This document shows positions 1 through 7,644 of a stretch of DNA of 32,193 nt, in pieces. The notes under the pieces are model-generated. The model worked only from the letters and a program-made list of their open reading frames with translations. It made no database searches and was not told the origin of the DNA. This DNA comes from JBCAWW01 sp039024315 (GTDB taxonomy: Bacteria; Bacteroidota; Bacteroidia; J057). Numbering within the stretch: position 1 is the stretch's first letter; each line of letters begins with the position of its first letter. Location: positions 1 through 32,193 of the forward strand of contig JBCCQN010000080.1 in assembly GCA_039024315.1 (NCBI GenBank), given 5' to 3'. The translations under genes were made by a program, and so were the position numbers.

Positions 1-2417
1 AAAGGCTTGGCTTTGACCACTACAGAGACTGAATCGATATTACTCACACAGCCATTGACATCCGTTACTTGGAAATAGTAAACAACCGTATCGGTCGCTT
101 GACCAATATTAGGATTCATGGTCGGATCCTCACCAAAGGGGTTGGAGATCCCACAGTTTCCAGGATCATTACAGGTCCATTCAAAAAAGTAAGGCGCTGT
201 ACCACCACTTACGCTGGCTTCAACTTGTACCCCACCTTCACCATCACAAAACTCCTTATCGAGCCCTGCATTGACGATTGGGCCAGGATTAACCGTTACC
301 TGTTGGACACTAGTAGCCAAACAGCCTTGATAACCCACCACTAGGCTAACTGTCTTCGTACCACCGCTGGCATACATGATCGTACCTGGATTGGGTTGGC
401 TAGAAGTTGCAGGAATTGCTCCTGCGCCAAAGTCCCAAGCATAGGTTTGATTAGGTCCAACAGGGGCACCCGTATATTGGAAACTAACCCCTTCGTTTTG
501 GCAGCTGACGCCAGTGGAGAAGCTAAAGTTGGCTTCGGGATCAGGAATCACATCAAAGTTGATGATGGCGCTATCACCGACACAACCATTACGGGTAACG
601 ATTACAGATACCTTTTTGGGGCCGGGATTTAAGTATGTAACGGGACCCGGAGTAGAACTATTACTCGTAGCGGGAACCGCATCAGGACCAAAATCCCAAT
701 TATAAGTATCTACATTGCCCTCGCCGGTATAGACAAAGGTGAAGCTATTGCCAGCGAGACATTGATTAGCGACTTGATCTATGTCTGCATTGGGTTTGGG
801 CAATACATTGGTGGTCTGACAAGCTATACCCGAAAGACAAGATTGATTATCAACCTGAATACAAACAGTTTTTGCCCCACTAGTGCTCCAAACAACTTTA
901 TAGGGTCCTTGTGCGCTTGGTAAGCCTAGATTCTGAACATAAGTAGCTCCGTCAAAGTCCCAATTATAGGTTGCGGTAACCGGAGCATTACCTTGATAGG
1001 TATAAAGAGCGGTATCACCGATGCAGACATCTGCAGGCCCACTGATTTGAGCGGTTGGCACCAGAATGACATCTAGCAATTGGGTAGTAGGCACACTGGA
1101 ACAGCCATCTTGAATCACATTGAGGCTGATGATCTTTGTACCAATAGAGTTATAGCCGACCCCAAAAGGACCTTGTCCGGATCCATTAGCAGTAGCGCCA
1201 GCGCCAAAGTCCCACTGAAACAGCGCATTGCCTGGAGCCGATCCCGTGTAGAGAATACTAGCAAATTGGTTTTCACAAATGGATAGAGGCGCGTTAAAAG
1301 TAGACGTAGGGGTGGGTTTTACCGTGACCGTGACCTGTGCCACGCTAGGGCAGCCTGCGGCATCAGTAGCCGTCAAAGTATAAGTAGTAGTAGTAGTAGG
1401 GGATACAACTGGATTTGAGCTATTGCTACCGATGGGTTGCCAGTCAAAGGTAAATCCAGGTGATCCTGATAGAGATGAACTCAAGGTCGTTTGGTCTCCA
1501 TCGCATATATCGGCTGGCGAAGCCGAAACCGTCATTGCAGTATTGCTAATGAATATATCTTCCGAAGTATAAAGGCAAATATTACCACAGTTGTCTAGAA
1601 TGTCGTCAACGATAGTAATCGTATAATTGCCCGTCGTGGTGATAGCCGGCGATACCTGCAGGGTAAATTCATCGTCAAAGGTTCCGCCAGCAGTACATAC
1701 TGGGCTGATAACCCCTGTTACAGTATAAGGCCCACCGGGACCGGTCACCGTAAAATCTGTAGGATCTACGGTATTACAAAGGACATTTTCCGAGAAGGGG
1801 ATCGTGATATTACCCAGACTACAATTGGAAGACAATGCCTCCATCTCTGGGGGAACATTATCAAAGATAACTGCTGTAGAACCAGAGAAGTCCAGCGTAT
1901 ATCCAGTAGTAGAGCCAGACCAGTTACTCACATTGACAACATAAGTTTCACCTGCCACTACTGGAATAGGCACGTTGATCTGGCCGCCAGGAGGCTGAGA
2001 AGCAGTAGGGCCTGTATTGCCAGAAAGCCCAGAGAAGTTACAAGAAACTTCTAGCGCGGCATTAGTGGCGATATCGGCACAACTCGCATTGGTGAGATTG
2101 TAAACCGCCCAATCATAATCATCAAAAGGATCGACAGGAGAAATCACAAAATCAACCAGACCAGCTGCTTGTACGGTAAAAATGTACCAAGTATCATTTA
2201 CTTCGCCCCCTCCTAAACAGGAAATTGTCCCGTCAATCTCATTGGGGTTGAGACCTTCACCAGTGTAGGAATTGGGCTGAACGAAAATGTTCTGGCAGAC
2301 AGGAAGGGCATTAACACAATCCTGTTCGGGTTGATTAGGCGGTAATTGCCCCCACAAAGGAGAAATACTGCCTAACAAAATCAGCATGCAAATACTGAAT
2401 GGGGTAAATAGTCGCAT
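1..2417 (-). CDS. Secreted PKD-repeat protein, C-terminus beyond window edge
   Basis: Reading leftward from an ATG at 2417, the frame stays open to base 1 (805 codons), so the 3' end is missing. The start is MRLFTPFSICMLILLG, a signal peptide ending near LWGQ. Next comes a Cys-containing module of about 150 residues (CVNALPVCQ, then DTWYIFTV and DDYDWAVYN) that I recall from other Bacteroidota surface proteins. After an Ig-like segment come several PKD-type repeats with the YNWDF/WDFG core, and DVNGC near the cut edge. The repeats are less regular than in the two giants at 7645-19236, so this is a related family member and not a close copy. I expect a T9SS sorting domain beyond the edge but cannot see it. 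A near-consensus TAnTTTG (2422-2428, one base short) lies just upstream of the ATG. The role is probably surface adhesion or display; the exact ligand is unknown. Confidence 0.85.
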   Translation of the reverse strand, partial: MRLFTPFSICMLILLGSISPLWGQLPPNQPEQDCVNALPVCQNIFVQPNSYTGEGLNPNEIDGTISCLGGGEVNDTWYIFTVQAAGLVDFVISPVDPFDDYDWAVYNLTNASCADIATNAALEVSCNFSGLSGNTGPTASQPPGGQINVPIPVVAGETYVVNVSNWSGSTTGYTLDFSGSTAVIFDNVPPEMEALSSNCSLGNITIPFSENVLCNTVDPTDFTVTGPGGPYTVTGVISPVCTAGGTFDDEFTLQVSPAITTTGNYTITIVDDILDNCGNICLYTSEDIFISNTAMTVSASPADICDGDQTTLSSSLSGSPGFTFDWQPIGSNSSNPVVSPTTTTTYTLTATDAAGCPSVAQVTVTVKPTPTSTFNAPLSICENQFASILYTGSAPGNALFQWDFGAGATANGSGQGPFGVGYNSIGTKIISLNVIQDGCSSVPTTQLLDVILVPTAQISGPADVCIGDTALYTYQGNAPVTATYNWDFDGATYVQNLGLPSAQGPYKVVWSTSGAKTVCIQVDNQSCLSGIACQTTNVLPKPNADIDQVANQCLAGNSFTFVYTGEGNVDTYNWDFGPDAVPATSNSSTPGPVTYLNPGPKKVSVIVTRNGCVGDSAIINFDVIPDPEANFSFSTGVSCQNEGVSFQYTGAPVGPNQTYAWDFGAGAIPATSSQPNPGTIMYASGGTKTVSLVVGYQGCLATSVQQVTVNPGPIVNAGLDKEFCDGEGGVQVEASVSGGTAPYFFEWTCNDPGNCGISNPFGEDPTMNPNIGQATDTVVYYFQVTDVNGCVSNIDSVSVVVKAKP

Positions 2418-2540
2418 GAGTCAAAATAGCTTGTTAACAGACAATCGGATTTAATAGGGTGACAGTGCTGTAGCAATCCTTGTTCGCTGTTGACTAAAGG
2501 TAGAATACAAATCGGACCATTAAGATATAAAAAGACAGTC

Positions 2541-2575
2541 AGAAAAAGAAAAGGCCACCAGAAATTGGCGGCCTT
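2541..2575 (-). terminator. Rho-independent terminator after rny
   Basis: On the minus strand a 10-bp stem with one mismatch (arms 2566-2575 and 2551-2560, loop 2561-2565) is followed by a T-rich tract (2541-2550). It lies 22 bases past the rny stop and separates rny from the PKD gene that starts at 2417. Confidence 0.8.
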
Positions 2576-2596
2576 CGGACATTTTGTTTTTTCGCA

Positions 2597-4186
2597 CTAC
2601 TTGGCGTAAGCGATAGCACGTTTTTCTCGGATCACCGTAATTTTGATATGACCGGGATATTGCATGTCTTTCATGATACGCTGTGATAGGTCAAAGGCCA
2701 ACTGGTCGGCGTCCCCGTCACTCACTTTTTCACTCTCGACAATCACTCGCAATTCACGCCCTGCCTGAATCGCAAAAGACTTCAATACTCCAGGATAAGA
2801 AAGCGCTAGCTCTTCCAACTCTTGGAGACGCTTGATATAGCTTTCCACGATTTCACGACGCGCGCCTGGACGAGAACCACTGATCGCATCACAAGCCTGT
2901 ACGATGGGAGAGATAAGCGCTGTCATCTCGATTTCATCGTGGTGCGCTCCGATCGCATTGCACACATCAGGATGCTCTCCGCACTTCTTAGCGATTTCCA
3001 TCCCTAACAATGCGTGAGGAAGATCAGAATGCTCTTCCGCTACTTTGCCAATATCGTGCAATAGACCCGCACGCTTCGCTTTCTTGATATCTAGTCCCAA
3101 TTCGGCGGCCATGACCGCACATAAGTTCGTTACCTCTCTTGAGTGCTTAAGTAGGTTTTGGCCATAAGAAGAACGATACCTCATGCGCCCTACCATACGG
3201 ATCAATTCTGGATGAAGGCCAGGTACGTTCAGATCGATGACAGTACGTTCACCTGTTTCAATAATTTCTTCTTCTACCTTTTTGCGCGTCTTTTTCACCA
3301 CCTCCTCGATACGAGCGGGGTGAATACGACCATCAATCACTAGCTTATGGAGCGACAAGCGCGCGATCTCACGACGCACAGGGTCAAAGCCCGAGAGGAT
3401 AATTGCTTCTGGTGTATCATCAACGATGATTTCGATACCCGTAGCCATCTCCAAGGCACGAATGTTTCGACCTTCACGGCCGATAATGCGACCTTTGATC
3501 TCATCGTTCTCCAAAGGAAAAACCGTAACCGTATTCTCAATAGCATGCTCTGCGGCAGTACGCTGAATCGTTTCGATGATGACCTTTTTGGCATCTTTAG
3601 TTGCCGTCATCTTTGCCTCTTCCATGATCATCTTGATATGCGCCGAAGCATCCGTTTTGGCTTCTTCCTGCAGCGCAACGATCATTTTTTCTTTAGCTTC
3701 TTCCGCCGAAAGACCGGCAATCTTTTCTAGATCAGCGACTTGTCTTTGGATGAGAGTATCAAGTTCCTCCTGCTTTTTCTTGACCGCCTTGACCTGTTTT
3801 TCAAGATTGACTCTTGTCGATTTGATATGATCTTGCTCAGACTTAAGCTTAGAAGACTCCTTTTTCAATTTGTCAGACTGACTGTTGAGATTGCCCTCTC
3901 TTTGTTTCAACTTATTCTGAAAACTTTCCAGCTTCTCTTTTTGTGAACTGGCATTCTTCTCAAACTTCTTTTTCAGCTCTTGGTATTTTTGCTGTGCTTT
4001 ACGAATCCGATCCTGCTTGATATTCTCGCCCTTGAGCTCCGCCTCTTTGATCAATAGATCAGCCTTGTCTTTAGCGTTTTCGACCATCTTATTGTTGGCA
4101 GTCGTCAACATAAAACGGTTGATCAGATAGCCCAGTACGATACCGACTACTATTCCAATCAACAGTCCGATAATTATTTCATTCAT
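2597..4186 (-). CDS. rny: Ribonuclease Y
   Basis: This is a membrane-anchored endoribonuclease that starts mRNA decay. At 529 aa it matches the usual family length. Residues 4-22 form one transmembrane anchor and residues 30-200 a long charged coiled coil. The KH RNA-binding domain carries the GRIIGREGRNIR loop at about 232-243. The HD phosphohydrolase domain has LLHDIGKV with metal-binding H377/D378 and a further GAHHDE at about 413-418. The start MNEIIIGLLIG leads straight into the anchor, as in homologues. It lies 106 bases after zapA on the same strand with no clear promoter between, so co-transcription with zapA is likely, and it is closed by the terminator at 2541-2575. Confidence 0.97.
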   Translation of the reverse strand: MNEIIIGLLIGIVVGIVLGYLINRFMLTTANNKMVENAKDKADLLIKEAELKGENIKQDRIRKAQQKYQELKKKFEKNASSQKEKLESFQNKLKQREGNLNSQSDKLKKESSKLKSEQDHIKSTRVNLEKQVKAVKKKQEELDTLIQRQVADLEKIAGLSAEEAKEKMIVALQEEAKTDASAHIKMIMEEAKMTATKDAKKVIIETIQRTAAEHAIENTVTVFPLENDEIKGRIIGREGRNIRALEMATGIEIIVDDTPEAIILSGFDPVRREIARLSLHKLVIDGRIHPARIEEVVKKTRKKVEEEIIETGERTVIDLNVPGLHPELIRMVGRMRYRSSYGQNLLKHSREVTNLCAVMAAELGLDIKKAKRAGLLHDIGKVAEEHSDLPHALLGMEIAKKCGEHPDVCNAIGAHHDEIEMTALISPIVQACDAISGSRPGARREIVESYIKRLQELEELALSYPGVLKSFAIQAGRELRVIVESEKVSDGDADQLAFDLSQRIMKDMQYPGHIKITVIREKRAIAYAK

Positions 4187-4226
4187 TGCCGTTTCTAAAT
4201 TAATTAGTGAATATAAACGGCGATTT

Positions 4227-4298
4227 GACAGTCCTGAGTGGGTTTGGGTCTCAGTTTACTGTCGGTAAACAAACAAGCAATAGGGGCTTGCCTCAGGA
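4227..4298 (-). other. Structured zapA-rny intergenic segment, candidate ncRNA or leader
   Basis: The segment holds two competing folds. Fold A is a hairpin with arms GACAGT/ACTGTC (4227-4232 with 4258-4263) and CTGAG/CTCAG (4234-4238 with 4250-4254), an asymmetric internal loop and an 11-nt apical loop. Fold B pairs 4232-4238 with 4292-4298 (7 bp, overlapping the zapA stop codon) and encloses two small perfect hairpins (4254-4259/4265-4270 and 4274-4278/4286-4290). The folds share bases and exclude each other. No T-run follows, so this is not a simple terminator. In proteobacteria 6S RNA sits next to zapA, so a 6S-like RNA is one possibility; a leader controlling rny is another. I cannot match a known consensus by eye. 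Confidence 0.35.
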
Positions 4299-4625
4299 TC
4301 CAGATAACTGAATAGAGGAATCGAGACGTTGCTCCAAGGCATCGAGGGATTCGAGTGCGGTGTCGGTTTGGCGTGCAGTATGGGCCTTATCTTTCAAGTG
4401 CTCTGTCATGATCTCTAGACAGCACATAATGGCTATATCCAGGTCATCTTGAGTTTTATATTGAGCCTTGAAGGCCTTAATTCTTCCGTTTATCGACTGC
4501 GCGGCTTCTTGTATGACCGCGGCCTCATCATTATCCACTCTGGCTGGGAACTGCCGTCCAAATATATTGACGACGATCGATTGTTTTTCCAAACTATTGT
4601 TTTCTTGCCAGTTTACGCTAATCAC
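4293..4625 (-). CDS. zapA: Cell division protein ZapA
   Basis: This is a small cytosolic FtsZ-ring stabiliser of 110 aa, the usual length. The N-terminal part (IVVNIFGRQFPARV, about 17-30) is the typical ZapA beta segment. It is followed by AAQSINGRIKAFKAQY and DLDIAIMCCLEI, the helical dimerisation region, and a coiled-coil tail. The start overlaps the upstream coiled-coil gene by 8 bases, implying translational coupling. The stop codon takes part in the structured segment downstream. The order coiled-coil protein, zapA, rny, close to pheT, is one I recall from Bacteroidota. Confidence 0.9.
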   Translation of the reverse strand: MISVNWQENNSLEKQSIVVNIFGRQFPARVDNDEAAVIQEAAQSINGRIKAFKAQYKTQDDLDIAIMCCLEIMTEHLKDKAHTARQTDTALESLDALEQRLDSSIQLSGS

Positions 4626-4905
4626 CTAGCGTCTTTAAACAAATATCTATTTCTTTTAAATATAAGTCAATTTTTGACATCATTGCATCCCGATCTTCAG
4701 GATGTTCGATGCTCTTAGCTAGCTTGAGGGCTTCGTACTTTTCCTTAAGCTCCGAAGATTGATCATCACTAGCTGAGATGGTGTTTTGTGCTGCCTCTAA
4801 AGCCGTTTGTAGCTGAATTTTCTCTTGTTGCAAGCTCTGCAACTGCCTTTCAAGCTTAACCGCTTTTCGAGTGAGCTCCGTTAGTCTGCGGAGTAATGCG
4901 TCCAT
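4618..4905 (-). CDS. Small coiled-coil protein upstream of zapA
   Basis: This 95-aa cytosolic protein has no signal peptide or membrane segment. Residues 5-45 show a heptad-like pattern (LTELTRKAVKLERQLQSLQQ and onward), and the C-terminus (about 70-93) is a second helix with DLYLKEIDICLKTL. The overlap with zapA suggests the products work together. By size and position it could act as a ZapB-like partner that bundles ZapA/FtsZ, but that is inference from context. A Shine-Dalgarno-like GGAGG lies 9 bases before the ATG, and a promoter-like pair is at 4926-4956. Confidence 0.8.
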   Translation of the reverse strand: MDALLRRLTELTRKAVKLERQLQSLQQEKIQLQTALEAAQNTISASDDQSSELKEKYEALKLAKSIEHPEDRDAMMSKIDLYLKEIDICLKTLGD

Positions 4906-4925
4906 ATCATTGGTCCTCCACCCGT

Positions 4926-4956
4926 CAAATTAGCCAATTATTCCCCAACAATCAAA
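4926..4956 (-). promoter_or_regulatory. Promoter for the coiled-coil/zapA/rny operon
   Basis: On the minus strand TTTG (4953-4956) is followed after 20 bases by TAATTTG (4926-4932), one base short of the Bacteroidota -7 consensus TAnnTTTG. The box lies 20 bases before the ATG at 4905. Confidence 0.5.
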
Positions 4957-5069
4957 GACCAAAACACTTTCAGTGCAACTTGAAGCTAAGAGGGGTAAAT
5001 TTCTCTTTTTCAGGAGGCTAAATCATCAAAAATACGGTGCAGTGAACTAGCAGCTGGGTCTTTGGTTTT

Positions 5070-5111
5070 TTTACCGCTGCGCGGAACGCTTATCATCGTT
5101 CTGCGAAGCAG
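5070..5111. repeat. Dispersed three-hairpin element, copy 1
   Basis: The 42 bases are identical to 20877-20918. From 5074 the sequence divides with no spacer into CCGC-TGC-GCGG, AACG-CTTATCAT-CGTT and CTGC-GAA-GCAG, three perfect 4-bp stems. Outside the core a T-run (about 5064-5072) faces an A-run (from about 5116) and can close the element into a cloverleaf. It lies between the pheT stop and the coiled-coil/zapA operon promoter. No T-run follows in the right direction to make a classical terminator. Confidence 0.85.
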
Positions 5112-5171
5112 AATGGAAAAAAAGGCTTGATTTATTGAATTGTTGAGTGTCTGAATCTTAAAACTGTCCCA

Positions 5172-5200
5172 TTCAACACTTCAACACTTCAACACTTCAA
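5172..5200. repeat. Tandem 8-bp repeat after pheT
   Basis: The unit TTCAACAC occurs three times in a row plus a partial TTCAA, ending five bases before the pheT stop triplet (5206-5208), in the pheT 3' untranslated region. Similar TTCAACAA/ATTCATC wording recurs at about 19550-19590, so it may be a local intergenic sequence style. No function is evident. Confidence 0.8.
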
Positions 5201-5205
5201 GCTTC

Positions 5206-7605
5206 CTACTTCCTGATTTCCGCGCCTAGCTCCTTTTCGAGCAGCATAAAGGCACGTTGGCTAGTCTTGTCAGCCGCTTTGTCGGCGATGGTCTGACGAT
5301 CATCACGTAGCTCCATGGAGACCAAATAACTTTTCTTCCCTGCGGGAATGCCTTTGCCCATGTAAACATCGTGCAGATCAACCGAACGGATCAACTTAGG
5401 ATTAGCCTTGAGGATCACCTTGCGGATCTCATCAAAGTTGGCCATTTCGTCCACCAACATACTGATGTCACGGCGGGTACCGGGGAAGTTCGCAATCGGC
5501 TGATACTTGACCTTTTGGTTATAGTACAGATCAACAAGCGCAGGCCAGTCTGCGATCAGATAGAAAACCTCGTTGCGCAGATCATATTCCTCCGCAAGCT
5601 CTTCATTGACCTTACCATACCAGAGGACTTCCTCCTTATTGACAACTAAAGACAAGCCGTAGGCGAGGTCAGGCTGCTCAGTTTCCTCGATTTCGCCTTT
5701 GAAGCCAAACCAGTTTTGGATGCGCTCTACTTCACGGGCTAGGGTAGCGAGACTTACTTTAGGGCTCTTAGCCTCCCAATGGGTAGGATGCTTCTGACCA
5801 GTAATAGCCATCGCCAGCCACTCATGCTCATGATAGCCATCCTCGTCTTCCCAATAAGTTTTGCCAAACTCATAGAAAGCGAGGTCTTCATTCTGACGGT
5901 TTTGGTTAAACTGAATGTTTTCCAAAATGCCGGGCAAAAGCGACTGACGCATAATGCCAGTTTCTGGCCCCAAGGGGTTGACGATATGTACGGCATCTTC
6001 CGCCGCTTCTTCCTCATTGACGAGGGAGTTGTTCAATACTTCATAAAAGCCAGTCGCGCTGAGACGATTGGCAAAATTTTCTTTCAAGCGGAAAGCGTCG
6101 CGATAAGGCTCATACTGAATCGCAGAACTCATCTGCTCCGGCAAAGCCACATTATTGTAGCCGTAAACGCGTAGGATGTCTTCCATGACATCTACATCAC
6201 GCTGCACGTCCACCCGGTAAAAGGGAACCTGCAAATGTAGCGTGTCGCCATCCGCATCTTCCTCCACCTTCACTTCTAAGTGCTTGAGGATATCAATGAC
6301 TTCTTCTTTGCCAAGGTCTTGACCTACGATGCGAGCCGTTTTGCGAAGCGAAAGATCAACAGCATAGGGAGCAAATTCCCCATACTGTACATCGCTCATC
6401 TCAGAGGCCGTACCACCCGCCAATTCAACCATCAAACTAGCAGCTCTCATGGCCGTAGTAGGAATCATCTCTGGATCAGCCCCCCGCTCATAGCGGAAAG
6501 AAGAATCAGACGAAATCCCAAGACGCTTAGAGGTTTTGCGTACCGTGCCTGGATCAAACCAAGCGATCTCTAGGAAGACATTCTTAGTATCAAAAGTAAC
6601 CCCAGAATTGATACCCCCCATAGTCCCAGCGATACAAAGCGGTTTCTCTGCATCACAGATCATGAGATCTTGGCCGGCGATCAATTCACGCTCGACTTCG
6701 TCGAGGGTAGTGAATTTTTGCGCCTCAGGCAGGGTTTTGACAATGATTTCTTTGCCGCTCAGCTGATCTGCATCAAAGGCATGCATCGGCTGGCCTAGTT
6801 CGTGGAGCACATAGTTGGTGATGTCCACGATATTGTTGATCGGACGTAAGCCGATGGCTTGCAGACGTTTTTTGAGCCATTCTGGGCTTTCTGTTACCGT
6901 AACACCTTCAATGTAGATAGAAGCGTAACGGCGGCAGCGCTCCTGATCCTCGATGGTAACCGGAATGGGATTCTTGCCCTTGAGATCAGATGCTTTGAGG
7001 CTAATCTCTGGCAAGCGCGCTTGCTTGCGCATGTAGGCAGCCACATCACGGGCAGCGCCGTAATGAGAAGCACCGTCTATGCGGTTAGGCGTCAGATCGA
7101 TTTCAAGCACAAAGTCTTGCTCAAAAGTGAGGTAATCGATGGCTGGTTCACCTACGCTGGCAGCTTCATCCAATACCAAAATCCCGTCATGGTCAGTACC
7201 AATGCCGAGTTCGTCTTCCGCGCAAATCATCCCGAGAGAGACTTCGCCACGGATCTTTCCTTTCTTGATTTTGAGCGGATCTTCAGATCCAAACGGATAG
7301 AGGATAGTGCCTACAGTAGCTACGGCCACTTTTTGTCCAGCGGCTACATTAGGGGCGCCACAGACGATATTGAGGGCTTCTTCACCGCCAACATTTACTT
7401 TACAGACGCGCAGGCGATCCGCATTAGGATGTTGCTCGGCGGACTCAACATGTCCGACGACAACCCCCTTTAGGCCACCTTTGATTCCTCCGATCTCTTC
7501 GATCTTGCCGATTTCAAGGCCAAGATTGGTGAGTACATCGCCGAGTTCGGCCGGAGTGTAATCGAAATCTATATATTCTTTCAGCCAGTTATAGCTAATC
7601 TTCAT
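5206..7605 (-). CDS. pheT: Phenylalanine-tRNA ligase beta subunit
   Basis: PheT is the beta chain of the alpha2/beta2 enzyme that charges tRNA-Phe. At 799 aa it is full length. In order: the N-terminal MKISYNWLKEYIDF, a tRNA-binding EMAP/OB domain (about 42-155, with HPNADRLRVC and CGAPN), the B3/4 editing domain (about 215-390, with LGQPMHAFDAD), the B5 domain (about 410-480), the catalytic-like core, and a C-terminal anticodon-binding FDX-ACB domain (about 705-798, with FPGTRRDISMLVD). All landmarks are present and nothing looks broken. pheS is not in the window. A -7-like box lies 20 bases before the start, so pheT probably does not depend on transcription from the PKD gene upstream. Confidence 0.98.
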   Translation of the reverse strand: MKISYNWLKEYIDFDYTPAELGDVLTNLGLEIGKIEEIGGIKGGLKGVVVGHVESAEQHPNADRLRVCKVNVGGEEALNIVCGAPNVAAGQKVAVATVGTILYPFGSEDPLKIKKGKIRGEVSLGMICAEDELGIGTDHDGILVLDEAASVGEPAIDYLTFEQDFVLEIDLTPNRIDGASHYGAARDVAAYMRKQARLPEISLKASDLKGKNPIPVTIEDQERCRRYASIYIEGVTVTESPEWLKKRLQAIGLRPINNIVDITNYVLHELGQPMHAFDADQLSGKEIIVKTLPEAQKFTTLDEVERELIAGQDLMICDAEKPLCIAGTMGGINSGVTFDTKNVFLEIAWFDPGTVRKTSKRLGISSDSSFRYERGADPEMIPTTAMRAASLMVELAGGTASEMSDVQYGEFAPYAVDLSLRKTARIVGQDLGKEEVIDILKHLEVKVEEDADGDTLHLQVPFYRVDVQRDVDVMEDILRVYGYNNVALPEQMSSAIQYEPYRDAFRLKENFANRLSATGFYEVLNNSLVNEEEAAEDAVHIVNPLGPETGIMRQSLLPGILENIQFNQNRQNEDLAFYEFGKTYWEDEDGYHEHEWLAMAITGQKHPTHWEAKSPKVSLATLAREVERIQNWFGFKGEIEETEQPDLAYGLSLVVNKEEVLWYGKVNEELAEEYDLRNEVFYLIADWPALVDLYYNQKVKYQPIANFPGTRRDISMLVDEMANFDEIRKVILKANPKLIRSVDLHDVYMGKGIPAGKKSYLVSMELRDDRQTIADKAADKTSQRAFMLLEKELGAEIRK

Positions 7606-7624
7606 GGGTAGTCGAAAATTTTGC

Positions 7625-7632
7625 CAAAGGTA
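7625..7632 (-). promoter_or_regulatory. -7 box of pheT
   Basis: TACCTTTG on the minus strand is an exact match to TAnnTTTG, 20 bases before the pheT ATG, in the 39-base gap after the PKD gene. No good TTTG is found 19-21 bases further upstream, so the promoter is only half supported. Confidence 0.45.
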
Positions 7633-7644
7633 GAAAATTTGCGC

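Noticed and set aside
1384..1399. GTA triplet run in the first PKD gene as a phase-variable repeat
   Set aside because: The unit is three bases, in frame, and only encodes a short Thr run; copy changes would not shift the frame.
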